A DNA stretch of 27,593 nucleotides from the NCBI GenBank assembly GCA_035518875.1, contig DATIXD010000041.1, forward strand, positions 1 to 27,593, written 5' to 3'. Each line of letters begins with the position of its first letter. Position 1 is the first letter of the stretch. The DNA comes from DATIXD01 sp035518875 (GTDB lineage Bacteria > Pseudomonadota > Gammaproteobacteria > Methylococcales > Methylococcaceae). Below, piece by piece: positions 19,128-26,507 of this stretch. Both the position numbers and the translations under genes were made by a program. Below the pieces are notes generated by a model. That model saw nothing but the letters and a program-made list of their open reading frames with translations. It made no database searches and had not been told where the DNA came from.

Positions 19128-20813
19128 ATGCTGTGTAGCCTGAACATCAAGGATTTGGCGGTAGTCGAATCGCTGGATTTGGAATTCGACCAGGGCCTCA
19201 CCGTGCTGACCGGCGAAACCGGCGCCGGCAAGTCGATTCTACTCACGGCTTTGGGACTGGCCCTGGGCGAGCGCGCCGATTCCGCCTTCATCCGGCCGGG
19301 CGCGAGCCGAGCCGAGATCAACCTGGAGTTTTCCCTGGCCGACGCACCTGAAGCCAGGAAATGGCTGGAAGCCAACGAACTTACCGATGAAGATGGCAGC
19401 TGTCTGATCCGTCGCATAATCGGCCAGGACGGACGCTCCAAGGCCTTCATCAACAACCGTCCGACGACCCTGCAATCGCTGCAAGCGCTTGCTTCCGCCC
19501 TAGTCGAAATTCACGGCCAGCACGCCCATCTGCATCTTCTGCAAAGCAGCGAACAGCGCCGCTTGCTGGACGAATCGGCAAACAATCAGGCCTTGCTGGA
19601 ACGGGTCGAAACCCTTTACCGACAATGGCGCAACACTCGCGATGCACTCGATACCAAGACTCGTGCCGCCAGCGAAGCAGCCGCCCGGGAGGAACTGCTG
19701 CGCTACCAGATCCACGAAATGGAGCAACACGAGATCGAATCCCTTGACTATGCATCTCTGGTGGAAGAGCACACCCTGCAAGCCAACGTGGGGAAGATCC
19801 TCGCCACCGGCCAGAACCAACTGGAACTGCTGTACGAGGACGATCAGCACTCCGTGAACGCGCTGTTGGCCCAGTCTCTTCACGCTCTGATCGAGATCGC
19901 TCACCTTGCTCCCGAATTCAAGGAACCGACGACGCTTCTTGGCGAGGCGCAAATCCAGGTCAAGGAAGCCGGCCTGGAACTGCGCCGTCTGTTGGAAAAA
20001 CTCGAAGCCGACCCCAAGCGCCTGGACTGGCTCGATCAGAAACTGGGCGACATCCACAGGTTCGCGCGCAAGCATCAGGTGAACCCGCAAGATCTGCGGC
20101 AGCATCTCGAAAAGTTACGGCAGGAACTGGATGGCATCGAGCATGGCTCGGAAACCTTAGCCCAACTCAAAATCGAACTGGAAAGACTAGATCAAGACTA
20201 TGCCTACGCGGCGACGCAACTCTCCGTGCACCGCGCCGCGGGTGCGCGCCAATTACAGGAACGGATCACCGCCATGGTCCGCGAACTCGGCATGCCTCAG
20301 GGCCAATTTGTGATCGAAGTCCGTAGCCAGCCGGACCAAGACCCGAGCCCATTCGGGAATGACCAGATCGAATTCCTGGTCAGCGCCAATCCGGGATTGC
20401 CCCCACGCCCCTTGGGCAAGGTCGCCTCGGGCGGCGAACTTTCGCGCATCAGTTTAGGCCTGCAGGTCGCCGCGACCGATTCCAAAACAACCCCGACCCT
20501 CATCTTCGACGAAGTGGACTCGGGCATCGGCGGCGGCGTGGCCGAGATCGTCGGCCAGAAACTTCGCGCCCTCGGGGAAGGACGGCAAGTCTTCTGCGTC
20601 ACCCACCTTCACCAGGTGGCCGCGCAGGGCCATCACCATCTGCTGGTGGAAAAAGCCACCGCGAGCGGAACCACCCAGACCCGGGTGCGCACGCTCTCCA
20701 ACCTTGAACGCAAGCATGAAATCGCCCGCATGCTGGGTGGACTCCGCATCACCGAACAAACCCTCGCACACGCCGAGGAGATGCTCAACAGTCATTTGCA
20801 AGGCGCTTCGTAA
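19128..20813 (+). CDS. recN: DNA repair protein RecN
   Basis: RecN is an SMC-like ATPase acting in double-strand break repair. The 561-residue product (E. coli 553) has Walker A GETGAGKS (29-36), a long central coiled coil, the ABC signature ASGGELSRI (433-441) and Walker B TLIFDEVDSGIGGG (about 456-469). The D-loop/H-loop region is VTHLHQVAAQGHHHL. No LexA box is evident immediately upstream because nadK ends 2 bases before it; any SOS control would have to act through an upstream promoter. Confidence 0.97.
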   Translation: MLCSLNIKDLAVVESLDLEFDQGLTVLTGETGAGKSILLTALGLALGERADSAFIRPGASRAEINLEFSLADAPEARKWLEANELTDEDGSCLIRRIIGQDGRSKAFINNRPTTLQSLQALASALVEIHGQHAHLHLLQSSEQRRLLDESANNQALLERVETLYRQWRNTRDALDTKTRAASEAAAREELLRYQIHEMEQHEIESLDYASLVEEHTLQANVGKILATGQNQLELLYEDDQHSVNALLAQSLHALIEIAHLAPEFKEPTTLLGEAQIQVKEAGLELRRLLEKLEADPKRLDWLDQKLGDIHRFARKHQVNPQDLRQHLEKLRQELDGIEHGSETLAQLKIELERLDQDYAYAATQLSVHRAAGARQLQERITAMVRELGMPQGQFVIEVRSQPDQDPSPFGNDQIEFLVSANPGLPPRPLGKVASGGELSRISLGLQVAATDSKTTPTLIFDEVDSGIGGGVAEIVGQKLRALGEGRQVFCVTHLHQVAAQGHHHLLVEKATASGTTQTRVRTLSNLERKHEIARMLGGLRITEQTLAHAEEMLNSHLQGAS

Positions 20814-21292
20814 CCGCCCCTAACAACTGCAATACCAGCCGCCAACTCCCGTTTTAAGATTGACCTCTCCAGATTGGCCCCCAGCTCATTCCACCGTGAT
20901 ATCCGGCCTTCTTGGACTCTTGCCTTCCAAAGGGATAAAGGCGCCTTCACCCGATAGTTGTTTCGCATTGGCAGGATTTACCAATCACTCTCAATTTAAA
21001 CCAAATAAAGCTTCCATTTCCGGGGTGCCAATGAAGGGTGAGCGAGGTCTTTCGACGAAGTGCGGTTGTCTCGCTTTATCGAACAGTTCACCTTTCAGGA
21101 TTTTTTACAGTTTTCACCGAAATCCCAGTAACCCTCTCGTTTTTGCCCGAAAATAACACCTATCTATTTGTCTATATTGATCTTTTAGTTTATGGCATAA
21201 AAACTCCATGTAAGACTACCAACGCCGCCTGAAAGGTTAATTTCTTCTGGGGTAGCGGCGTTGATGATCTTGGTCATAAGGAGGTCGCTGCC
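20814..21292 (+). other. Gene-free, relatively AT-rich stretch with a leader hairpin
   Basis: I find no convincing gene in these 479 bases. The second half is visibly more AT-rich than the flanking genes. A small open frame (20860-21156, plus strand) has no recognisable motif, no ribosome-binding site I can trust and a skewed composition. Towards the right end there is a weak promoter candidate (TTGTCT at 21168, 17 bases, TATGGC) and a perfect 9-base inverted repeat (CAACGCCGC at 21220-21228 and GCGGCGTTG at 21255-21263). Both precede a strong AAGGAGG (21278-21284) that serves the next gene. The composition change suggests an insertion boundary. Confidence 0.5.
21220..21263 (+). repeat. Inverted repeat in the leader of the secreted-protein gene
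   Basis: Two perfect 9-base arms, CAACGCCGC and GCGGCGTTG, are separated by 26 bases. The element lies 30 bases before the ATG at 21293 and just ahead of its ribosome-binding site. It could be an operator for a dimeric regulator or an mRNA hairpin; the long loop makes the first slightly more attractive. No T-run follows. Confidence 0.55.
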
Positions 21293-22780
21293 ATGAACAA
21301 GGTAATCCTGTTCGTTGTTTTGGCTGTGGGTTTCGGCATCACCGATGCACATTCGGACGCCTTCCACAATCACGTTCACAATTTCAGCAACCACAACTGG
21401 CCGTCCGCCGCCAATGGTGATCCTATCTACGCCTTCCCGAGTAAGCACGCCGCAGCGATGGGCTATGAAGCCGTGCTCAACGGCAATCCTGCCGATCCGC
21501 AATTTGCCGGCATCGGCGCCATCAAGGCACTGAATTCGGCGTTCTTGCCGGTCAACATCGATATGACGGCCAAGACCGCCAAGTATATCTTCTGGCTGCT
21601 GACCGACCGCCTCACCAAGATGAGCGCTTACAACCCGGCGCGCGACACCTGGACGACTTACCCGCTCGAACAGGGCGACCTGGATCTGCTGACCGTCTAT
21701 GGCTGCTCGAAAGTAACGTCCCCCAACCTGACGCCGGCATCGACTGCCGAGGAGATGGCGGCGGCCTACTACTACGACACCACTTATAAAACCGTGTATA
21801 TCAACCTCCAGAACAAGGAGGTCGTGAACAGGATGATCGAGTGGACTTTACAAACCGTGTTATCCGGCGATCCGACGATCACAGCGGCGTTCTTCGACGA
21901 CCTCAACCGTAATCCCACCACGGCGTGCGCGAACAGGGATGTATTGCCCGGAGGTTACTATGCCAGCTGGAAAGACGGGCATAAAGCGCTGGTGAAAGGC
22001 GTCGCCGATGTGTTGCATGAGAGGCTTGCGCCGAACGGCGACATCTACCGGGTCTTCGGAAACATCTGGTCGCCGGCGGCGGTTGCCACGACATTTCAGA
22101 AGTATTACGCCGACGGCAGCCTGCGATTGGACCATTACTATAACGAGCAAGGCTTTGCCGGCGGCAACACGCAAAAGACCAACGGGGTGATGCCGGAGGG
22201 AGCGCCCGCTTTCGTATCGTCCACCGGTTACCTGCCGGCAGACAGGGTTAGCGTCTCGGGTACATACTTGAAATGCAAAGACCCCACCTGGACATCGTCC
22301 ATGATCACCGACGACCTTGCCAATGCCGCCAGCGTCGCGGCCACGCAAGGGTCGTGGTTCGGTTGGTTCGGGCAGTGCGGCCTGGATAGCAAGCGGGCCG
22401 ACGGAACCCTCGTATACGGCAACGCGGATCAGCTGCTGAGGGCGATCCCGAACTGGGACAACCAGTGGGGTATTCCGTTGTCCGCAAGGGCCTACAACGC
22501 CAACCTTAAGAAATACTCCAGCCCGAACAGCTATTTTTCGCCCAGCACGATCTTTTCGAGAAACCCGGCCACCGGCGAACTGTTCGTCGTTTACCGAAAC
22601 CAGTCTTACTATGTGACTCTGCGCACGGGTGAAACCATTCTGTCCGCCACCTATGCGGATAGCCTGTTTCGGGACACCGGCGTCAACGCCAAGCCGTGTC
22701 TGTGGGTTAGCGGTCGATCCGTTGGCCTGCAATGCCCTGGGAAAGTCGGGGTGGGAATCCGAATTATCACGACCTACTGA
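21293..22780 (+). CDS. Secreted protein, possibly TIM-barrel glycoside-hydrolase-like, His-rich N-terminus
   Basis: I do not recognise a named family. The 495-residue product starts with a signal peptide (MNKVILFVVLAVGFGITDA) and has a strong AAGGAGG site 8 bases upstream. The mature start is His-rich (H20, H25, H27, H29, H34). The middle looks like an alternating beta/alpha barrel: AKYIFWLL (97-104), VYINLQNKEVVNRMIEWTL (168-186) leading to AAFFDDLNRNP (198-208), IYRVFGNIW (251-259), LRLDHYYNEQGF (277-288) and QGSWFGWFGQCG (352-363). The FFDDLN end-of-strand aspartates and the C-terminal ELFVVYRNQSYYVTL strand pair are reminiscent of extracellular barrel hydrolases with a small beta domain. 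This is fold-level inference only. Its neighbours, recN and a DNA glycosylase, give no functional clue. Confidence 0.85.
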   Translation: MNKVILFVVLAVGFGITDAHSDAFHNHVHNFSNHNWPSAANGDPIYAFPSKHAAAMGYEAVLNGNPADPQFAGIGAIKALNSAFLPVNIDMTAKTAKYIFWLLTDRLTKMSAYNPARDTWTTYPLEQGDLDLLTVYGCSKVTSPNLTPASTAEEMAAAYYYDTTYKTVYINLQNKEVVNRMIEWTLQTVLSGDPTITAAFFDDLNRNPTTACANRDVLPGGYYASWKDGHKALVKGVADVLHERLAPNGDIYRVFGNIWSPAAVATTFQKYYADGSLRLDHYYNEQGFAGGNTQKTNGVMPEGAPAFVSSTGYLPADRVSVSGTYLKCKDPTWTSSMITDDLANAASVAATQGSWFGWFGQCGLDSKRADGTLVYGNADQLLRAIPNWDNQWGIPLSARAYNANLKKYSSPNSYFSPSTIFSRNPATGELFVVYRNQSYYVTLRTGETILSATYADSLFRDTGVNAKPCLWVSGRSVGLQCPGKVGVGIRIITTY

Positions 22781-22808
22781 CGCTTCATCGGTGGCGGACG
22801 GGTCGTCG

Positions 22809-23522
22809 CTAACCAGGCAAGACGATGCCGTGCCTCGAGAGCGAGGCTTCCATCTGCGCGGCCCATCCCCGATTCGCCAGCGGGCTGGCGGGACTTGGAT
22901 GGGGCACGCCGCCAATCTTCACATCAAGCCCCGCCAACGCCACCGCAGCGCGTTGCTCGGCGAATCGTCCCACACCCAGCACATGGCGGGGTTGCAGACA
23001 TTCTACGGTGTGCCGTAGGGCAATATCGCAGACCGCGAACAAATTTCTTCGTACCGCAACGGACAACTTGTCGGGCGTCAGGTTTGCACCATCCGCGAGG
23101 AAAAAGCATAAGGGGCAGTAATTCACGACAAAAAAGCGGGCAAAGAAATGGTCCGGCGTAAGAAAGCGGTCGCGGGCCCAGCCCCATAAACGACGGCCGC
23201 TCCCTTCGCGGCGACGACAGGCGAAACCCAGCACCGGGCGCTTGGGATGCTCGATGGGCGGTTTGCCAACCGGTGCATGGATGTCCAGCCAATCCCTCAC
23301 CATCTCGACATCGCCGAAAGGAACACCGGTCTGCGCCATGCCCCAAGGACCTGGATTCATACCGATCAACAGTACCTCAGGCACCCTCCCATAGCGCTCC
23401 AGATATTGCCGGTAAGCTTCGCCGGCATAGTCCAGGGGATTGTAGACATGGGTGATCGGCGCAATGAATTCGAGGCGGGCCAGATCGCGCTTAAGATTCG
23501 CCGTGACCGAGAGGAGATTCAT
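22809..23522 (-). CDS. SMUG1-type (family 3) uracil-DNA glycosylase
   Basis: The product removes uracil and some oxidised pyrimidines from DNA. The 237 residues from ATG 23522 align along their length with animal SMUG1: YNPLDYAGEAYRQYLERYG, the active-site GMNPGPWGMAQTGVPFG (54-70, N56 equivalent to human N85), EHPKRPVLGF, NLTPDKL, VGVGRFAEQRA and HPSPASPLANRGW (208-220, H208 equivalent to human H239). The start is uncertain: AGGAGG lies too far (about 18 bases) from ATG 23522, and the open frame continues to a TTG at 23558 with no site ahead of it. An unusual ATT start 12 bases upstream of the ATG would have ideal spacing to AGGAGG. It converges with the secreted-protein gene, 28 bases apart. 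Confidence 0.93.
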   Translation of the reverse strand: MNLLSVTANLKRDLARLEFIAPITHVYNPLDYAGEAYRQYLERYGRVPEVLLIGMNPGPWGMAQTGVPFGDVEMVRDWLDIHAPVGKPPIEHPKRPVLGFACRRREGSGRRLWGWARDRFLTPDHFFARFFVVNYCPLCFFLADGANLTPDKLSVAVRRNLFAVCDIALRHTVECLQPRHVLGVGRFAEQRAAVALAGLDVKIGGVPHPSPASPLANRGWAAQMEASLSRHGIVLPG

Positions 23523-23616
23523 GGGCGGAACGATAATGGGCCTCCTGCTTGAATGCAAAGAGAAAAGGGATGACCAAGAAAATACAGGGTGTCTCGAGAG
23601 TTAAGTCATCCATTTC

Positions 23617-23650
23617 TCACCCCTATCCTGCCCTCCCAAAGGGCGAGGGT
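23617..23650. repeat. GC-rich imperfect palindrome, possible interspersed intergenic repeat
   Basis: The plus strand contains CCTGCCCT, five bases, then AGGGCGAGG, which pair with one bulge, flanked by a CTCACCCC block. The form resembles short interspersed repeats found between genes in many proteobacteria. It lies between the ureG remnant and the glycosylase gene. I see only one copy in the window and no T-run. Confidence 0.35.
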
Positions 23651-23735
23651 TGATTGTGTGACTTCACGTTCGAGACCAGCAGTAACTTCGCCCCTGAAGT
23701 ATTTCCACGAATAAGTTTCGGGATCCGACGGCTTC

Positions 23736-23963
23736 TTACGCCAGCATGCCCTGTTTGATCATGAAATCCCCAATCTCGTTAAGACCCAGGCCGGTTTTCA
23801 GATTGGAGAAGATAAACGGTCGCTCGCCCCGCCTTCTCCGTGCATCTCGGTCCATCACGTCTGGGACTGCGCCGACACAAACGGCTAAGTCGATCGTATT
23901 AATGACTAAAAAATCGGAGCGGGTAATTATCGGCCCACCCTTGCGCAGGATCTTGTCGCCGGC
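23736..23963 (-). pseudogene. ureG: ureG 3' fragment (urease accessory GTPase), 5' part deleted
   Basis: Translating the minus strand from 23963 gives AGDKILRKGGPIITRSDFLVINTIDLA, then VGAVPDVMDRDARRRRGERPFIFSNLK, then TGLGLNEIGDFMIKQGMLA and a TAA stop. This is the C-terminal third (75 residues) of UreG, whose usual text is [37 protein letters not shown]. The G4-type NKxD is already NTID, and the P-loop that should lie further upstream is absent. The sequence is instead joined to the start of ureD at about 23958-23965. There is no usable start codon in this frame. It is non-functional. Confidence 0.9.
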
Positions 23964-24145
23964 GGATGCAGCCGATAGACATGCGTGACCTCGCCTTCAG
24001 GGTCGAACGGCCGCTGTACCGCGGGACGACCGCGATGAGTGCGCGCCGCAAACACCGTCCTGCAAGGTCCCGGCTCGAAGCCGAGCGGTAGCTCGGCCCG
24101 CCAATTCTCGCCCGCATCGTCGGCAGAGACCACCGAGGCTGTCAC
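23958..24145 (-). pseudogene. ureD: ureD 5' fragment (urease accessory), truncated by deletion into ureG
   Basis: From a GTG at 24145 the minus strand encodes a product containing WRAELPLGFEPGPCRTVFAA, then RTHRGRPAVQRPFDPEGEVTHVYRLHPP. This is the N-terminus of UreD/UreH (the family reads VQRPFYPEGGVCHVYLLHPPGG). After about 62 residues the homology stops and the frame runs out of phase into ureG sequence, ending at a TAA near 23927 after a short nonsense tail. A full UreD is about 270-290 residues. The GTG overlaps the hupE stop codon (GTGA), so it was translationally coupled to hupE in the ancestral operon. Confidence 0.88.
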
Positions 24146-24732
24146 CCCGCCGCGAGCAGGTAAACGCCCATGCTCGTGCAGAACGCGCCGAACACCCTAT
24201 ACCCAGCGCCGACGGCATACCGACAAAGCACCGTTCCCGCCGAAATACCCAAGCCCTGTAACATCGCCGTGGCCATCAAGAATCCCAGACAATACGAAAT
24301 AATGGAGTCGCCATGGCCGATTTCCCAGGCGTGAACATACCCGTGGAACAGGGCGAAAAAGCCGACCGCGGCCAGCGCGGGAATCATCTTGAAGGAATAG
24401 CTAGTCGCCACCAGAACGCCCATCACCACCAGGGAAAGCGCGATGAACAATTCCGGCGCGGGCAAGACGAGCCCGGCAAAACCCATAGCCGCCCCGAGCG
24501 ACATCATGGCCAGGAAAGCCACAGGCAACTGCCAGCGCGTCGGGTCGGCCGGCCGCGCGGCCCAAAGCCCCACCGCCAGCATCATCAATACATGATCCGG
24601 CCCGGCCAGTGGATGCAGGAAGCCGCCGGCGTAACCCGCCAGCAAGTCGCGTCCGGTGTGGGCCCAGGCCGGTGCGGCGAAGGTCAACAAGCTTGTCGCC
24701 GACAACAGTTTTTGTGCAGTGCCTAATTTCAC
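24142..24732 (-). CDS. ureJ: HupE/UreJ family membrane protein, intact in a decayed urease locus
   Basis: HupE/UreJ proteins are small membrane proteins linked to nickel supply for hydrogenase or urease. The 196-residue product starts with a signal peptide (ending about APAWAHTG) and has the family motif HPLAGPDH (40-47). About five to six hydrophobic membrane segments follow, and the second histidine motif FHGYVHAWE is at 129-137. The start is GTG at 24732 with AGGAGG six bases upstream. Its position between urtE and ureD remnants identifies it as the urease-associated form (UreJ) rather than the hydrogenase one. No frameshift or stop is seen, in contrast to both neighbours. Nickel transport is the family inference, not shown here. 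Confidence 0.93.
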   Translation of the reverse strand: MKLGTAQKLLSATSLLTFAAPAWAHTGRDLLAGYAGGFLHPLAGPDHVLMMLAVGLWAARPADPTRWQLPVAFLAMMSLGAAMGFAGLVLPAPELFIALSLVVMGVLVATSYSFKMIPALAAVGFFALFHGYVHAWEIGHGDSIISYCLGFLMATAMLQGLGISAGTVLCRYAVGAGYRVFGAFCTSMGVYLLAAG

Positions 24733-24826
24733 GATTTCCTCCTCATTATCAAATTAGTAATCCGGCTCTAGCTTTGGCCCGGTACATCCCGATTACCGGC
24801 GCGTTTTGTCCGGGTTGAGCAGAGTA

Positions 24827-25270
24827 TCAAGCGGACAAATAGCGCTGCACCAACCCTTCGTCCAACTCGCTCATAGCACCACAGGCCACGCCCCTGTCCT
24901 CTTCCATGATGATGAACTGGTCCCTACGCATCGGGCGAAGGGCAGTTTCTACTTCACCAGCAACACGGTCACGCCCAGTTCCCGCTTCAGGGACGGAATG
25001 AAATTACCGATCTCGTGCACGAGATTGGGCTGAATGCCATCCGTCCACTCATCGAAGACGAACAGCTCGGGGCCGATGACCAGTCGCTGCTGCCGTCCGC
25101 CAGAGAGATCGCCGCCGCACCGGTGCAACATGCTTTTCAGCACCAGGAAAATCGAGAACATCTGCTCGGAAATCTTTTTACATAGCTTTTGCCGTTCGAA
25201 ACGTCCATCTCTCACGCAATGCTTGGCGACTCGCCTGACGGCTCCTATCCCCAGGCGCCGCCCTTTTGCT
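24827..25270 (-). pseudogene. urtE: urtE remnant (urea ABC transporter ATPase), stop and frameshift, N-terminus lost
   Basis: UrtE is one of two ATPases of the UrtABCDE urea importer. On the minus strand the C-terminal half is readable: LVLKSMLHRCGGDLSGG (signature LSGG), then LFVFDEWTDGIQPNLVHEIG (degraded Walker B; the family has LILDEPTEGIQPNIVQEIG), then ELGVTVLLVK. An in-frame TAG (24951-24949) follows, where the family has VEQ. After KLPFARCV one base is missing near 24923, and the reading continues in another frame as DQFIIMEEDRGVACGAMSELD to a TGA at 24827. The Walker A half is not found; the upstream edge near 25270 is approximate, with RRLGIG perhaps its last trace. A long open frame (24949-25743) that covers this is partly antisense to the next gene and is not a real protein. 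Confidence 0.88.
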
Positions 25271-25364
25271 TGCCGCGAAAGCCTTCGCCCGGTTGGACGA
25301 ACGCGGGAGCATGCGCAAAATGGGCCACTCGTCTGAACCTTGTTGGCCCCTCGACGGGTCGTCG

Positions 25365-26498
25365 TCAATCCAGGGATTTGCGAAAGCGCAGCACGCTCAG
25401 CCCCAACAGCAATGCACCCAGAATCGCCATCGCCAGCAGCTGCGGCCACAGGACGCCGAATCCGACGCCCTTCAGGAAGCTGCCGCGCAGCACCACCAGG
25501 TAGTAACGCAAGGGGTCGATGTAGGTGATCCACTGCAGGACTTTGGGCATGCTGGCAATAGGAAAGCTGAAGCCCGAAAGCGTGAAGGCCGGATTGATCA
25601 CGAAGAAATTCGAGGCAAAAGCCTGTTGTTGGGTCTTGCACAGGGTCGAGATCAAAAGTCCTATCCCCAAGACGCAGCTCAGGAATAAGGACGTACCGAG
25701 CAACAAGACCCAAAGACTGCCACGGAAAGGGATCTGGAACCACAGCGTCCCGACCACGGTGATCAGAGCCACCTCCGCGAGCCCTATGAGGAAGAAGGGC
25801 AGGGTCTTTCCCAGGATGAATTCCAGCGGCCGGATCGGCGTCACCATGATCTGCTCTAGCGTGCCGATTTCCCGCTCTCGCACCACCGCGAAAGCGGTCA
25901 GGTTGACCACGATCACGAGGCTCAGGCTGCCGATGACGCCGGGCACGAAAAACCAGCGGCTGTTGAGATCGGGGTTGTACCAGGGGCGTTGCTCCAGTTC
26001 CACTTTCGGCACTCGCTGCGCCAGCGCCGGGTTGATGCGCCGCAGCCGGTCCCGCTCATAGTCCTGCGCGAATTTCCGGGTGATCTGGTTGATATAACCG
26101 AGCGCGATCAGCGCGGTGTTGGAATTGGTGCCATCCAGTATCACCTGGAGCGGGGCGCTTTGGCCCTTGCGCAGCAACTCGGCGAAACCCGGGTGGATCT
26201 GCAGCGCCAAGGTGACCTGACCACGATTGATCAGATCGGCAATTTCGGCACCGTCGCGGGCGATCGCCTCCACTTGAAACCGGCCGGTCGCCGTGAAATG
26301 GGACACCAGTTCGCGGCTTTCCTGGCTGCGGTCGCGGTCCAGCAAGGCGGTGGAAACCCGGTGCACCTCGAAGGTCGCTGCATAACCGAAAACGAACAGC
26401 TGGATGATCGGCGGCGCGATTAACAGGAAGCGCGCATGTTTATCCCGGTGCAGTTGCAGGAATTCCTTGATGACGATCTGGTAGATGCGGGAGAACAC
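25365..26498 (-). CDS. ABC-2 type exporter permease, YbhR-like
   Basis: This is an inner-membrane permease of an ABC-2 exporter. The 377-residue product has the family layout: a first membrane segment (about 24-42, FLLIAPPIIQLFVFGYAAT), a large periplasmic domain (about 43-190) and five more membrane segments. The conserved VVREREIGTLEQIMVTPIRPLEFILGK (about 209-235) and the C-terminal YIDPLRYYLVVLRGSFLKG are present. The start is GTG at 26498, 9 bases after the stop of the preceding permease gene, so the two are cotranscribed and probably form a heterodimer. In E. coli the set ybhG-ybhF-ybhS-ybhR pairs such permeases with a membrane-fusion protein and a double ATPase, exporting drugs or cations. 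The substrate here is unknown. Confidence 0.92.
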   Translation of the reverse strand: MFSRIYQIVIKEFLQLHRDKHARFLLIAPPIIQLFVFGYAATFEVHRVSTALLDRDRSQESRELVSHFTATGRFQVEAIARDGAEIADLINRGQVTLALQIHPGFAELLRKGQSAPLQVILDGTNSNTALIALGYINQITRKFAQDYERDRLRRINPALAQRVPKVELEQRPWYNPDLNSRWFFVPGVIGSLSLVIVVNLTAFAVVREREIGTLEQIMVTPIRPLEFILGKTLPFFLIGLAEVALITVVGTLWFQIPFRGSLWVLLLGTSLFLSCVLGIGLLISTLCKTQQQAFASNFFVINPAFTLSGFSFPIASMPKVLQWITYIDPLRYYLVVLRGSFLKGVGFGVLWPQLLAMAILGALLLGLSVLRFRKSLD

Positions 26499-26507
26499 GG
26501 CGGTTTC

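Noticed and set aside
20860..21156. 98-codon open frame between recN and the secreted-protein gene
   Set aside because: No recognisable motif, no good start signals, and stops interrupt the surrounding frames; treated as non-coding.
21860..22915. 351-codon minus-strand open frame opposite the secreted-protein gene
   Set aside because: The plus-strand gene has a signal peptide and a strong ribosome-binding site; the antisense product is Arg/Gly-rich without motifs.
23559..23735. Possible small gene between the ureG remnant and the glycosylase gene
   Set aside because: Short frames with multiple stops; only an imperfect palindrome is visible.
24949..25743. Open frame of 264 codons on the minus strand
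   Set aside because: Its first half is out of frame within the YbhR-like permease gene and its second half is the urtE remnant, so it is an accidental join and not one protein.
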